DNA of 64,000 bases from Herbaspirillum sp. ST 5-3 (GCF_004804275.1 NZ_STGI01000001.1:496001-560000), one strand, 5' to 3'; shown: positions 7,377 to 17,018, counted from the stretch's first letter. Notes: a model not told the origin generated them from the letters alone. Program-made: numbers and translations.

Positions 7377-9649
7377 GTGCTTGCCTCCCGCTGGTTCTTG
7401 TTGATCATCTCCATCGCGCTGCGCGGGCATTCCGCCACGCACATGCCGCAGCCCTTGCAGAACTCTTCATCGACCCGATAGCCGTCCTCGGTGCGGAAGA
7501 TCACGCCGTCCGGGCAGTAGACCAGGCAGGTGTCGCAATTGGTGCAATGACCGCAGGAGAAGCAGCGGTCGGCTTCTTCGGGGCCGGCCAGGCCGAGGTT
7601 GTATTCGACGAAGCTCTCTCTGCGCGCGGGCGCCGGCAGGTGCCTGTCCTTGTGCGGTGTCGCGAGGTCGAAATGCGAGAAGCGGACTTGCGCGGGCGCG
7701 ACCGGGTTGACCGCCTGCTGGGTTGTCATCGTCTCGCCTGTCAATGCCTGCAGCGCAATGCGCCTGCCGTTGCCGATGGCATGCGTCACGGTGCCCTCGC
7801 CTGTGGCGCAATCACCGGCGAACCAGACCGGCAGCGCCTCGTCTTTCTGCCATGCGCGGCCGTCACGCATCTGCCAGCCAGCCGGCAGGAGTTCCTTGTC
7901 GGATTGCTGACCCAACGCCAGCAGAACCTTGTCGCAGGCGATGGTCATCGTACGCTCGCTGACGACTGGACGGCGGCGCCCGCTCGCGTCGGGCGGGCCG
8001 GGTTCCACTTCCGCGACGACGATGCCGTCGACCGCGCCCTTGCCGCTGAAGCCGACCGGCTGTCGTTGCAGCACGAGGCGCACGCCTTCCTCTTCGGCGT
8101 CTTCGATTTCTTCTTCGATGGCAGGCATGTCTTCGCGGCCGCGCCGGTAGATCAGCTTGACCGAGGTGGCGCCGCAACGCAGTGCACTGCGCGCGCAGTC
8201 GATGGCGGTATTGCCGCCGCCCACGACCACCACATGGCCTTGCACGGTGACGCCGCCCTGCTTGGCGCGGTCGAGGAATTCCAGGCCCTGCTCCACGCCG
8301 CTCATGCCGACGCCCTCAGCGGCAAGACTGGTCGGCGGGCCGAAGCCGGTGCACACGATCACCGCATCGAACTCCTGCGTCAGGCGGGCCAGTTGCTCGC
8401 CGCGCAGTGCCTGTCCGCATTTCGCTTGCACGCCGAGCGCCATGATGCGGTCGATGTCGCGCTTCAACACATCGGGCGGCAGGCGGAAGGCCGGGATGCC
8501 GTTGCGCAGCACGCCGCCCAGCGCGGGGCCGGCTTCGTAAATCGTGACGGCATGGCCGCGCAGTGCGAGCTGGTATGCAGCCGACAAGCCGGCCGGGCCG
8601 CCGCCGATTACCGCAAAGCGGCGCCGCTGCGCCGGTGTCTGCTGTGCCGGCTGCAACGCTGCCTTGTCCCCTATCCAGCGTTCCAGGCTGCGGATGTTGA
8701 CCGCGCCGTCGAATGCGGCGCGATTGCATTCCTTCATGCAGGGCGCCGGACAGACGCGACCGCACACCGATGGCAGCGCCTGGGTGCGCAGGAGAATCGT
8801 TGCAGCTGCTTCCGGTCCATCGTTCTTCAGCGCCTGGATGAATCCCACGATATCGTTACCGGCGGGGCAGGCGACATTGCAGGGCGCTGCATGCTCGCGA
8901 TAGAGCGGCGCCTGGTTGCTCCAGGAGCCGGTCTTGAGCGTCGCCGGGGTGTCCGCGCTGTGCTCGCTCATCGGCATCACGTCCGGCAGCGCGGCGAGGA
9001 TGACTGAGGCGGAGGGGATGTCGGCGGCGTGGTCCGCGTCGCGCATGCGAACATGCGCATAGGCGTCGCGTGCGGCGTCCAGATCGTCGCGCAGGCCCAT
9101 CGATACATAGGTCTTTTCGAGGACCGTCAGCGGAATGCCCATCATGCGCGCATACGCGCCCAGCATGGTGGTATTGATGATGACGACCGAGCTGCTGCCG
9201 ATGCCGTGTTCGCGCGCGATCTCGGTGGCATCCACCACGCCGAACTGATAGTGCGCGAAACGTCCGGTATAGGTTTCAAGGCTGGCGTGGGAGTTGAGCA
9301 GCAGGACCGCGCCCGCCGAGGCACCGGACAGGATCTGTTCGCCCATCAGGCCTTCGTCCAGCACCAGCAGGTGGTTCGGCCGATAGACCTTGTTGCGGTT
9401 GGCGATGGGGGCGTGATCGACGCGGGTGTAGGCTTGCACCGGAGCGCCCGAGCGCTCGCTGCCGTAATCCCCGAAGGTCTGCACATGCAAGCCCATCTGC
9501 GTGTACAGCGCCGCGATCAGCTTGGCACAGGTGACGCCGCCCTGTCCGCCCCGGCCATGTACCCGGACTTCCAGCGGCAAGGACAGCCCGCCCGGCACAG
9601 TGACGATAGCCGCCTGCGCTGGGGAGCCGGTATTGGTCCGTTGCTCCAT
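7367..9649 (-). CDS. Fused gamma subunit / GltD-like FAD-NADPH module / ferredoxin of 2-oxoacid oxidoreductase
   Basis: This 760-aa protein has three parts. Residues about 20-205 are the gamma domain (VRVHGRGGQGGVTCAKL, then FGDYGSERSGAPVQAY). Residues about 235-660 resemble the glutamate synthase small subunit: a cysteine-rich cluster region (CGRVCPAPCMKECNRAA), an FAD motif (VIGGGPAGLSAAYQLA) and an NADPH motif (VVVGGGNTAIDCARSA). The last 75 residues hold two 4Fe-4S clusters (CTNCDTCLVYCPDG and CKGCGMCVAECPRSA). Such a fusion would pass electrons between the core and NAD(P)(H) without free ferredoxin. A similar NADP-linked third subunit is known for 2-oxoglutarate oxidoreductase of aromatic-degrading betaproteobacteria. 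The ATG was chosen over an upstream GTG because GGAGG precedes it. Confidence 0.88.
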   Translation of the reverse strand: MEQRTNTGSPAQAAIVTVPGGLSLPLEVRVHGRGGQGGVTCAKLIAALYTQMGLHVQTFGDYGSERSGAPVQAYTRVDHAPIANRNKVYRPNHLLVLDEGLMGEQILSGASAGAVLLLNSHASLETYTGRFAHYQFGVVDATEIAREHGIGSSSVVIINTTMLGAYARMMGIPLTVLEKTYVSMGLRDDLDAARDAYAHVRMRDADHAADIPSASVILAALPDVMPMSEHSADTPATLKTGSWSNQAPLYREHAAPCNVACPAGNDIVGFIQALKNDGPEAAATILLRTQALPSVCGRVCPAPCMKECNRAAFDGAVNIRSLERWIGDKAALQPAQQTPAQRRRFAVIGGGPAGLSAAYQLALRGHAVTIYEAGPALGGVLRNGIPAFRLPPDVLKRDIDRIMALGVQAKCGQALRGEQLARLTQEFDAVIVCTGFGPPTSLAAEGVGMSGVEQGLEFLDRAKQGGVTVQGHVVVVGGGNTAIDCARSALRCGATSVKLIYRRGREDMPAIEEEIEDAEEEGVRLVLQRQPVGFSGKGAVDGIVVAEVEPGPPDASGRRRPVVSERTMTIACDKVLLALGQQSDKELLPAGWQMRDGRAWQKDEALPVWFAGDCATGEGTVTHAIGNGRRIALQALTGETMTTQQAVNPVAPAQVRFSHFDLATPHKDRHLPAPARRESFVEYNLGLAGPEEADRCFSCGHCTNCDTCLVYCPDGVIFRTEDGYRVDEEFCKGCGMCVAECPRSAMEMINKNQREASTCR

Positions 9650-9894
9650 TTGCTCCTCCACCTTTGCTTAAAAGGCTCTGCCGCGAAATCTGATGAATCT
9701 CCCGGTGACGCACTCCGGTTCGCTTGTGGCGAACGCGCTACCCGGGCACTGGCGTGCGGCCGGATTGGAGATGTCATTGATAACATTAGCGCGGAGCGAG
9801 GCCCGCGCCAACGTCAACGTTGCCGGAAAGCGATCCAGATCAATTTTTTGCCGCTGGTGAAGGATGTCTGCCCCTCCCTTGGGAGGAGCGGGGA

Positions 9895-11553
9895 TTAGTA
9901 AATCTGCTCGCCGGCCTGTGCGCCGCCGCGCGCATCGGCGCTGCCGACCATGCTGAGAGCGACCGCTTCGGCGACCTTGATGCCATCGACTGCCGCCGAC
10001 AGGATGCCGCCGGCGTAACCGGCGCCCTCGCCGGCCGGATACAGCCCTTTGGTGTTCACGCTCTGGAAGTTGTCCTGGCGCTTGATGCGCACCGGTGACG
10101 AAGTCCGCGTTTCGACACCAGTCAGCAGCGCATCGCGCATCGCATATCCGCGGATCTGGCGATCGAACGCGGGAAGCGCTTCGCGAATGGCTTCGATCGC
10201 GTAAGCAGGCAGCGAGGGCGCGAGATCGGTCAGATGCACGCCCGGCTTGTACGAAGGCTGCACCGTGCCGAATTCGCCGGACGGCTTGCCGGCGATGAAG
10301 TCGCCGACCAACTGGCCGGGCGCATCATAGTTGCTCCCGCCGAGCACGTAGGCCCGCGATTCCAGCTCGCGCTGCAGGTCGATGCCGGCAAGCGGATGGT
10401 TAGCGCCGCGATCGGTCGGATAATCCTCCGGCGTGATGCCGACCACGATGCCGCTGTTGGCGTTGCGTTCATTGCGCGAATACTGGCTCATGCCGTTGGT
10501 CACCACGCGTCCCGGCTCGGATGTCGCGGCCACCACGGTGCCGCCCGGGCACATGCAGAAGCTGTAGACCGTGCGGCCGTTCTTGCAGTGATGCACCAGC
10601 TTGTAATCGGCCGCGCCCAGGAGCGGATGGCCGGCGAAGTTACCGAAGCGCGCCTTGTCGATCAGCGACTGCGGATGCTCGATGCGGAAGCCGATGGAGA
10701 ACGGTTTGGCTTCCACGTACACGCCACGGTCGTAGAGCATCTGGAAGGTGTCGCGCGCGCTGTGCCCGACCGCCAGCACGACGTGGTCGGTGGCGATGCG
10801 TTGGCCGTTTTCCAGCACCACGCCGCGCACCTGTCCCTGTTCGATATCCAGGTCGGTGACTTTCGCCTCGAAACGGAATTCGCCGCCGAGCGATTCGATG
10901 GTCTCGCGCATCGCCTCCACCATCTTCACGAGGCGGAAAGTGCCGATGTGCGGCTTGCTGACGTACAGGATTTCTTCCGGCGCATGGGCTTTCACGAATT
11001 CGGTCAGCACCTTGCGGCTGTAATGCTTCGGGTCCTTGATCCCGCTGTGCAGTTTGCCGTCGGAAAAAGTGCCCGCGCCGCCTTCGCCGAATTGCACGTT
11101 CGATTCCGGATTGAGTTCGCGCTTGCGCCACAGGCCCCAGGTGTCCTTGGTGCGTTCGCGCACGACCTTGCCGCGCTCGAGGATGATGGGCCGAAAACCC
11201 ATCTGCGCCAGGATCAGCGCCGCGAAAATGCCGCAGGGGCCGAAGCCGATGATGACCGGACGCTTGTCGACATGAGCCGGCGCATGCGTGACGAACTTGT
11301 AGCTCGTGTCGGGCGCGATGCCGACGTTCGGCACGTCCTTCAGGCGAGCCAGCAGCGCATCTTCATTCCTCACCTCCACGTCGAGCGTGTACACCAGCGT
11401 GATCGCGCTGCGCTTGCGCGCGTCGTAGCCGCGCCGGAAGACGGTGGTGCGGATCAGATCGCCGGCCGCAATCTTCAGCCTTGCCAGGATGGCAGCTTGC
11501 AGGTCGGCGTCGGAATGGTCGAGCGGGAGGATGACGTTGGTCAGTCGCAGCAT
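9895..11553 (-). CDS. FAD-dependent dehydrogenase, COG2509 type
   Basis: This 552-aa flavoprotein belongs to the uncharacterised FAD-dependent dehydrogenase group. Residues 1-90 form a small N-terminal domain. The dinucleotide motif VIIGFGPCGIFAALILAQMG is near residue 100. FGEGGAGTFSDGKLHSG near 155 and the FAD-closing motif LYPAGEGAGYAGGILSAAVDG near the C-terminus are typical of this group. No signal peptide is seen, so it is probably cytoplasmic. The substrate is unknown. It lies upstream of, and in the same direction as, the 2-oxoacid oxidoreductase operon, but 245 bp separate them and I see no evidence of co-transcription. Confidence 0.85.
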   Translation of the reverse strand: MLRLTNVILPLDHSDADLQAAILARLKIAAGDLIRTTVFRRGYDARKRSAITLVYTLDVEVRNEDALLARLKDVPNVGIAPDTSYKFVTHAPAHVDKRPVIIGFGPCGIFAALILAQMGFRPIILERGKVVRERTKDTWGLWRKRELNPESNVQFGEGGAGTFSDGKLHSGIKDPKHYSRKVLTEFVKAHAPEEILYVSKPHIGTFRLVKMVEAMRETIESLGGEFRFEAKVTDLDIEQGQVRGVVLENGQRIATDHVVLAVGHSARDTFQMLYDRGVYVEAKPFSIGFRIEHPQSLIDKARFGNFAGHPLLGAADYKLVHHCKNGRTVYSFCMCPGGTVVAATSEPGRVVTNGMSQYSRNERNANSGIVVGITPEDYPTDRGANHPLAGIDLQRELESRAYVLGGSNYDAPGQLVGDFIAGKPSGEFGTVQPSYKPGVHLTDLAPSLPAYAIEAIREALPAFDRQIRGYAMRDALLTGVETRTSSPVRIKRQDNFQSVNTKGLYPAGEGAGYAGGILSAAVDGIKVAEAVALSMVGSADARGGAQAGEQIY

Positions 11554-11695
11554 GTGCGTGGCGTGAAGAGTCCGATGGGAAGGGCGCTATTTTACTCTAC
11601 GGCATATCACCTGAGCCTGTCCTTGCATCGAAGCATTTTTGTCAACAAGGTGCCCATCGGGTAATCTGCTTGCAATGACAAGGCCTGGAGAAATG

Positions 11696-12175
11696 ATGGG
11701 CAAGTTACCGATGTCGATTCACAAGATCTTCCGGCTCATGGCAGCCGCCTTGATCCTCCTGGCGGCCACCGTGCAGGCCGAGGAAAGGAAGAACTGGTAC
11801 GACGATCCGTTCGAGCAGGCGACGGACACGATTCCGCAGTGCGGCGAAGTCAAGGGTCCGTTGCGCACGAAGGAGGAAGCGCTTGCCGATGCCCATCATC
11901 GCATCGAGCGCGGCAACTCCTGCGCGCTGGATGGACGCTGCGAACCTGGCGGCCCCTACAAGCACGACCATGAGATCAACAAGGGCGTGGTGCAGACGAT
12001 CAGGACTGCGCCGCAACTGCAGCGTTCCGCGATATGGGTGTCGACGGGACACAAATGGGTCACGCTGGAAGGCTGCATCGCCGACGAGGGCCAGCGCAGC
12101 ATCGCCGTCGAGACGGCGCGTCGCGTCCCGATGGTGGAATTCGTCATCGACAAGCTGCAAGCAAGCGCGAGATAG
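11696..12175 (+). CDS. Periplasmic BON-domain protein
   Basis: This 159-aa protein has an N-terminal signal peptide (hydrophobic stretch MAAALILLAATVQA, cleavage near AEE). The C-terminal third resembles a BON domain, a fold linked to membrane association in osmotic and envelope stress proteins (IWVSTGHKWVTLEGCIADEGQR...VEFVIDKL). The middle contains four cysteines that could pair in the periplasm. The start follows GGAG by five bases; an upstream frame extension lacks a binding site. It is convergent with the PA2169-type gene at 12207. Confidence 0.7.
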   Translation: MGKLPMSIHKIFRLMAAALILLAATVQAEERKNWYDDPFEQATDTIPQCGEVKGPLRTKEEALADAHHRIERGNSCALDGRCEPGGPYKHDHEINKGVVQTIRTAPQLQRSAIWVSTGHKWVTLEGCIADEGQRSIAVETARRVPMVEFVIDKLQASAR

Positions 12176-12206
12176 AACCGGCGCATCGCCTGCCGCGGCC
12201 GCATGC

Positions 12207-12650
12207 CTATCGATACTGGTCGCGCAGGCTCTTCACCTGGTCGTGGTTCTTCAGTACGCCGTGAAACTGCTTTTCCACCACGTTGCGCACATCGGCCGGC
12301 AGGTTCTTGTCCAGCGCGCTGCGGTAACTCGCTACCGCGACATCCTCGCCGCGTTCGCATTCCTTGAGCACCGCCCTGTCATTCCTGCCGGTGACCAGAC
12401 CCTTGATATCGACCCAGCGGCGGTGCAAGGCGCTTCCGAGGTCGCTGCTGTTTTCCGGGTCGCCGCCGTAGGCGCGCACCAGTTCCTGCAACTCGATGAC
12501 GGCTGCCGTGCAGGTGTGCACGCGATTGGAGAAAAAGGTCTTGAGCTGCGGATCGCTCGCATTGTCCGCACAGCTGCGGAACCCTTCCTCGCCGTCCTTG
12601 CTGGTCTCGATCAGCTTGTTCAAGGTCGTGATTATTTCATCGTTGTCCAT
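12207..12650 (-). CDS. PA2169-family four-helix-bundle protein
   Basis: This 147-aa protein is all-helical in appearance and matches the PA2169/DUF2383 pattern: an opening helix (DNDEIITTLNKLIETSKDGEEGF), an acidic LKECERGEDVAVASYRSAL segment and a closing H-rich helix (VVEKQFHGVLKNHDQVKSLRD). The fold is ferritin-like, but the biochemical role of the family is not settled. It often accompanies general-stress genes, which fits the DUF4142 gene just upstream on the same strand. Confidence 0.85.
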   Translation of the reverse strand: MDNDEIITTLNKLIETSKDGEEGFRSCADNASDPQLKTFFSNRVHTCTAAVIELQELVRAYGGDPENSSDLGSALHRRWVDIKGLVTGRNDRAVLKECERGEDVAVASYRSALDKNLPADVRNVVEKQFHGVLKNHDQVKSLRDQYR

Positions 12651-12749
12651 GCCCGCTCCCGTCCTGGTTGCATGTAATCGGTTCGCGCCCGCGCGCGTCG
12701 CTCCCGCCTTGGGGAGCGACCGAACGCGGCATTCACGCGAGGTCCGGAA

Positions 12750-13622
12750 TTATTTCTTTTCCGTTCCGCCGGTGCTCGATGAGCCGGAGGTGTCGGAGGA
12801 CTTGGATTTATCCTTGCTCTCGGATGGACCGGCGCCGCTCGACGAGGTACCCGACTTGCCGGACGACGATCCCGATGCAGTGCTCTTGCCGCTGGAAATG
12901 TCCTTGGCCATGGTCAGATGCTCATCCACGGTCGGCTTGATCTTCGCGACCAGCGCCTTCAGATCCGGATCCTTCGCGCGCTGCTCGGCCTTCTTCAGCA
13001 TGTTGTCGGTCTTGCGGTGGTCGCCCACGCCGCCCTTCGACATGTACTGCTTGTCAAACTTGTCGCCTTCCAGCGCGCTGAGCTTTTTCAGCTCGGCCTG
13101 ATGCTTCCTGTCGGGCTCGGTCGGCAGCGTCACGCCCTTGGACTGGGCCAGTTGCTCCAGTTCTTTCTGGGATTGCGTATGGTCGTCGATCATCTTTTGC
13201 GCAAAGGTCTTGACCTGATCGCTCTTGGTCTTGTTCTGCGCAACTTTTGCCGCCTCGATTTCGGCCAGGTTGGAATAGGCGATGTCGCGCATCAAATTCT
13301 GGTCGGCCTTGCTCAGCGATGTGCCGCTCGCGCTCTTGCCTGCGCTGCCCGAGGTATCCGATGCGCTGGTGCCGGACGACCCGCTGCTGGAGGGCGAAGC
13401 CTTGTCGCTGGAACTGGACGAGCTGCTGCTTGGCGCACTGCTTGGTGGTTTCGCGCTCGAGGTTTCGTTCTGGCCGGTCGGGCTCATCTTGCCGGACTTG
13501 TTTTCCTTCGTCATGCCGGAGGCGTCCGGCGCGGTGGATTGCGCGTAGACCGAAGTCCCGCCAAAAAGCATCGCGAGCGCGGCGACGCCGAGCAGGCGAT
13601 TGAGTTTGTTACGTTCTTGCAT
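12750..13622 (-). CDS. DUF4142-domain periplasmic protein with Ser/Gly-rich flanks
   Basis: This 290-aa secreted protein has a signal peptide (residues 1-27, ending near VYAQS), then a low-complexity Ser/Gly/Thr linker of about 80 residues. A helical DUF4142 core (about 110-220) follows, with MRDIAYSNLAEIEAAKVAQ, VKTFAQKMIDDHTQSQKEL and LKALVAKIKPTVDEHLTMAK. A second Ser/Gly/Lys tail ends GGTEKK. The core family is ferritin-like and usually lies in the periplasm. The long disordered flanks on both sides are unusual and may act as spacers in the cell wall. The neighbours suggest a stress-related cluster. Confidence 0.87.
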   Translation of the reverse strand: MQERNKLNRLLGVAALAMLFGGTSVYAQSTAPDASGMTKENKSGKMSPTGQNETSSAKPPSSAPSSSSSSSSDKASPSSSGSSGTSASDTSGSAGKSASGTSLSKADQNLMRDIAYSNLAEIEAAKVAQNKTKSDQVKTFAQKMIDDHTQSQKELEQLAQSKGVTLPTEPDRKHQAELKKLSALEGDKFDKQYMSKGGVGDHRKTDNMLKKAEQRAKDPDLKALVAKIKPTVDEHLTMAKDISSGKSTASGSSSGKSGTSSSGAGPSESKDKSKSSDTSGSSSTGGTEKK

Positions 13623-13845
13623 CTCTAGTCTCCTTCAGGAACATGATGGCAATAGCCAACGAATTGCATCGGATCGATGCATGAACAGTCAGGCAATGTG
13701 CATGCCAGATTGCACAGGCGGCCCGGTTCCGCGCAGGCGGCAATTTATGTCAGGGAGATGTGGAAGAGACTACAAGGAAATGCAATATTTACAGCGAATT
13801 TTCCGCCGTGCAGGCCATCAAGAAATGAGCCGGCAGATGACGCGC

Positions 13846-13902
13846 AAAAAAATGCCAAGGCTTTCGCCTTGGCATCAAGACTTGCCGGATTGCTCCGGCA
13901 AG
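13846..13902 (-). terminator. Rho-independent terminator for the prkA-yeaH-spoVR operon
   Basis: A 9-bp stem (ATGCCAAGG with CCTTGGCAT, six-base loop, 13852-13875) is followed on the minus strand by six T residues. A second hairpin, CTTGCCGG with CCGGCAAG (13881-13902), lies just before it in the direction of transcription. The site is about 180 bp past the SpoVR stop. The rest of the 430-bp interval 13623-14053 shows no gene. Confidence 0.75.
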
Positions 13903-14053
13903 CGCCCATGAACGAAGAACGGTCAATGCCGCCTGCAAGACGCGAAAGCGCACCGGTTGCAGGCGGGTTGCGAAGGACGCCGCTGCGCCTTGCGGCGCTC
14001 CCCTTTCCGAGCAGCGTCCTCGCAAACCTTATGACCGGTCTTCTAACGGTGTC

Positions 14054-15613
14054 CTAACGGTGTCTTTTCTCGCACTTGCATTCGACAGTGTTCAATACAG
14101 TCCCGTCCGGATCGACGGTTTCCAGAATCACATCAAAACCCCACAGGCGCGTCACGTGTTTCAGCACTTCCTCCGTCTGCTGGCTGAGCGGACGGCGCAG
14201 GTACTGGTTGTGACGCAGCGTCAGCGAGCGCTGGCCATGCGTGTCCACCGACCATACTTGGATGTTCGGCTCGCGGTTGTGCATGTTGTACTGGCCGGCG
14301 AGCTGTTCGCGCAGATAGCGGTAGCCATCGTCGTCATGGATCGCGGAAATGCTCAGCTTGTCCTTCTTGTCGTCGTCCAGCACGGAGAAGAAATGGAAGT
14401 CGCGGATCAGCTTGGGCGACAGGTATTGCGAGATGAAGCTTTCATCCTTGAAGTTGCGCATCGCGAAGTCGAGCGTCTTCTTCCAGTCGCTGCCGGCGAT
14501 ATCCGGAAACCACTGGCGGTCTTCCTCCGTCGGGTCTTCGCAGATGCGGCGGATGTCGCGCATCATCGCGAAGCCGAGCGCATACGGATTGATGCCGTTG
14601 AAGTACTTGCTGGTGACCGGCGGTTGATAGACGACGTTGGTATGGCTTTGCAGGAATTCCATCATGAAGCCGTTGCCGACCACGCCTTCGTCATACAACT
14701 GATTGAGGATGGTGTAATGCCAGAACGTGGCCCAGCCCTCGTTCATCACCTGCGTCTGGCGCTGCGGATAGAAGTATTGCGACACCTTGCGCACGATGCG
14801 CACGATTTCGCGCTGCCACGGTTCCAGCAGCGGCGCGTACTTCTCGATGAAGTACAAGAGGTTTTCCTGCGGCTCGGCCGGGAAACGGTTGGGCGCATCC
14901 TCCTGCACCACTTCCGCCTTGCGCGGCAGCGTGCGCCACAAATCGTTCACCTGCGACTGCAGGTAACGCTCGCGCTCTTCCTGCCGCTCGCGTTCTTCCG
15001 CCATCGACAGCTTGGTCGGGCGCTTGTAGCGGTCGACGCCATAGTTCTGCAGCGCGTGGCAGGAATCGAGCAGCAGTTCCACCGCTTCGATGCCGTAACG
15101 CCGCTCGCAATCCGCGATGTAGTTCTTCGCGAACACCATGTAGTCGATGATCGCTTCCGCATCGGTCCACGTGCGGAACAGGTAATTGCCCTTGAAGAAG
15201 GAATTGTGGCCGTAGGAGGCGTGCGCGATGACCAGCGCCTGCATGGTCAGGCTGTTCTCTTCCATCAGGTAGGCAATGCACGGATTCGAGTTGATCACGA
15301 TCTCGTACGCCAGCCCCATGTGGCCGCGCTTGTAACTCTTTTCCGTCGCCAGGAAATGCTTGCCGAAGGACCAGTGGCTGTAGGACACCGGCATGCCGAC
15401 CGATGCGTAGGCATCCATCATCTGCTCGGCGGTGATGACTTCCAGCTGGTTCGGATAGGTATCAAGGCCGAAGTTCTCGGCCACCCGGCGGATTTCTTCA
15501 TGCACCTGTTCGAGCAGCTCGAAGGTCCACTCCGATTGCTCCGGAAGCCGGAACGTTTTGACGGCCTTCTTGCGAGACTTCCTGGCCGGTTTCTTGAGCT
15601 CAGTCGTCGTCAT
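14054..15613 (-). CDS. ycgB: SpoVR-family protein (YcgB-like)
   Basis: This 519-aa cytoplasmic protein is typical in length for the SpoVR family. It shows the characteristic His/Glu-rich stretches, including YSHWSFGKHFLATEKSYKRGHMGLAYE and WATFWHYTILNQLYDEG (shortened), and the block DIRRICEDPTEEDRQWFPDIAG. In Bacillus SpoVR acts in spore cortex formation. In Gram-negatives it is consistently linked to prkA and yeaH, with a role in stationary-phase or nitrogen stress that is not biochemically defined. Its start overlaps the yeaH stop by four bases, and an intrinsic terminator follows. Confidence 0.95.
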   Translation of the reverse strand: MTTTELKKPARKSRKKAVKTFRLPEQSEWTFELLEQVHEEIRRVAENFGLDTYPNQLEVITAEQMMDAYASVGMPVSYSHWSFGKHFLATEKSYKRGHMGLAYEIVINSNPCIAYLMEENSLTMQALVIAHASYGHNSFFKGNYLFRTWTDAEAIIDYMVFAKNYIADCERRYGIEAVELLLDSCHALQNYGVDRYKRPTKLSMAEERERQEERERYLQSQVNDLWRTLPRKAEVVQEDAPNRFPAEPQENLLYFIEKYAPLLEPWQREIVRIVRKVSQYFYPQRQTQVMNEGWATFWHYTILNQLYDEGVVGNGFMMEFLQSHTNVVYQPPVTSKYFNGINPYALGFAMMRDIRRICEDPTEEDRQWFPDIAGSDWKKTLDFAMRNFKDESFISQYLSPKLIRDFHFFSVLDDDKKDKLSISAIHDDDGYRYLREQLAGQYNMHNREPNIQVWSVDTHGQRSLTLRHNQYLRRPLSQQTEEVLKHVTRLWGFDVILETVDPDGTVLNTVECKCEKRHR

Positions 15614-16875
15614 TTCGTTTGCTTCTTGAAGAGTTCACGGAATACCGGATAGATATCGGCCGGCGACTCGATTTTCTGCATCGCAAAGTGCGGATGGATA
15701 TCCGGTATCTGCGTGTATTCATGCCACAGGTTCTGCGGTTCGCCGTCGGTGATTTCGACGTAGGCGTAGTACTGCACCAGATGCATGATCTTGTTGATCA
15801 ACAGTTCGCGGCAGGTCACCGAGTCGTTGTCCCAGTTGTCGCCGTCGGACGCCTGCGCGACATACACGTTCCAGTCGCCGCGCGCATAGCGCTCGTTGAT
15901 GATCTTGTCGAGCAGGTGCAGCGCCGATGACACCACCGTACCACCCGATTCGCGCGAATTGAAGAATTCGTTTTCGTCGACTTCGGTCGCCTGCGTATGG
16001 TGGCGAATGAACACTACCTCGATCTTCTCGTAGGCGCGCTCCAGGAACAGATAGAGCAGGATGAAGAAACGCTTGGCCGCGTCCTTCTTCGCCTGGTCCA
16101 TCGAACCCGACACGTCCATCACGCAGAACATCACCGCCTGCGTCGAGGGCTTCGGTACCTTGATGCGGTTGCTGTAACGCAGGTCGATCGGATCGAGGAA
16201 GGGAATGCCGAACAGCTTGGCGCGCAGATGATGGATTTCCTTGCGCAGGGCCACGATGCGGTGGTCGTCCTCGAAGGTGGTCTTCAGCAGTTCGTCCATC
16301 TCCGCTTCGGCTTCCTTCAGGCGCTTGCGCGACTTGGCACCCACGGCGATGCGGCGGCCGATCGCGCCGCGCATCGAGCGCAGCACATGGATATTGGTCG
16401 GCGTGCCGGAGATGGTGTAGCCGGCGCGCTGCTGCTTGAATTCCGTGATGGAAGTCAGTTGCGTCTTGACCAGGTTGGGCAGCTCCAGGTCTTCGAAGAA
16501 GTAGTTCATGAACTCTTCGCGCGAGAGCTCGAACACGAAGTCGTCTTCGGTGATCTCTTCGCTGTTGCCCGCCTTGCCCTTGCCGGCGCCATTGCCGCCC
16601 TTCGGCCGCTGGATCTGGTCGCCCTTCTGATATTCCTTGTTGCCCGGCCGTACCGTCTCCCACACGCCGCCATGCGCATGGCCGAACGTGGGCTCGTTGA
16701 TGTCCTTGACCGGAATGGATACTTTTTCGCCTTTCTCGACCTCAGTGATCGAGCGGCCCTTGATGGCACGTGTAACGGCGTCCTTGATCTGGGACTTGTA
16801 ACGCCGCAGGAAGCGCTCGCGGTTGCCAGCGGACTTGTTCTTGCCTTGCAGACGCCGGTCGATGAGGTAAGCCAA
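15610..16875 (-). CDS. yeaH: YeaH/DUF444 family protein (TTG start)
   Basis: This 421-aa protein is the partner of the PrkA kinase. The N-terminus reads AYLIDRRLQGKNKSAGNRERF and aligns with the E. coli protein beginning TWFIDRRLNGKNKS, which fixes the start at a TTG codon preceded by AGGAGG four bases upstream. A longer frame is therefore rejected. The C-terminal half has a von Willebrand-like metal site (MFCVMDVSGSMDQAKKDAAKR) and RHHTQATEVDENEFF. The middle has a Gly/Lys-rich linker. The order prkA-yeaH-spoVR is the common one in proteobacteria. Confidence 0.94.
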   Translation of the reverse strand: MAYLIDRRLQGKNKSAGNRERFLRRYKSQIKDAVTRAIKGRSITEVEKGEKVSIPVKDINEPTFGHAHGGVWETVRPGNKEYQKGDQIQRPKGGNGAGKGKAGNSEEITEDDFVFELSREEFMNYFFEDLELPNLVKTQLTSITEFKQQRAGYTISGTPTNIHVLRSMRGAIGRRIAVGAKSRKRLKEAEAEMDELLKTTFEDDHRIVALRKEIHHLRAKLFGIPFLDPIDLRYSNRIKVPKPSTQAVMFCVMDVSGSMDQAKKDAAKRFFILLYLFLERAYEKIEVVFIRHHTQATEVDENEFFNSRESGGTVVSSALHLLDKIINERYARGDWNVYVAQASDGDNWDNDSVTCRELLINKIMHLVQYYAYVEITDGEPQNLWHEYTQIPDIHPHFAMQKIESPADIYPVFRELFKKQTK

Positions 16876-17018
16876 AATGCCTCCTGAAACTCTGTATGGG
16901 CGTTTGTTATATCCCTCGGATGTTGGCAATCGAGGGATTGTCCCGCACACCGGCTACTGGCCCCCTCCCCCTGCATGGGGGAAGGAGTGCTTCAGCGATG
17001 CGCAGGACTACATCTACA

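Noticed and set aside
7547-9007. A 486-aa plus-strand open frame
   Set aside because: It lies opposite the fused oxidoreductase subunit, which has clear FAD, NADPH and Fe-S motifs; the frame has no recognisable domain and is an antisense shadow of GC-rich coding.
9862-9893. An intrinsic terminator after the COG2509 gene
   Set aside because: A C/G-rich palindrome exists but no T run follows it on the minus strand.
14060-15652. A 530-aa plus-strand open frame
   Set aside because: It covers the SpoVR gene in reverse, has His/Arg/Val-rich composition and no motif.
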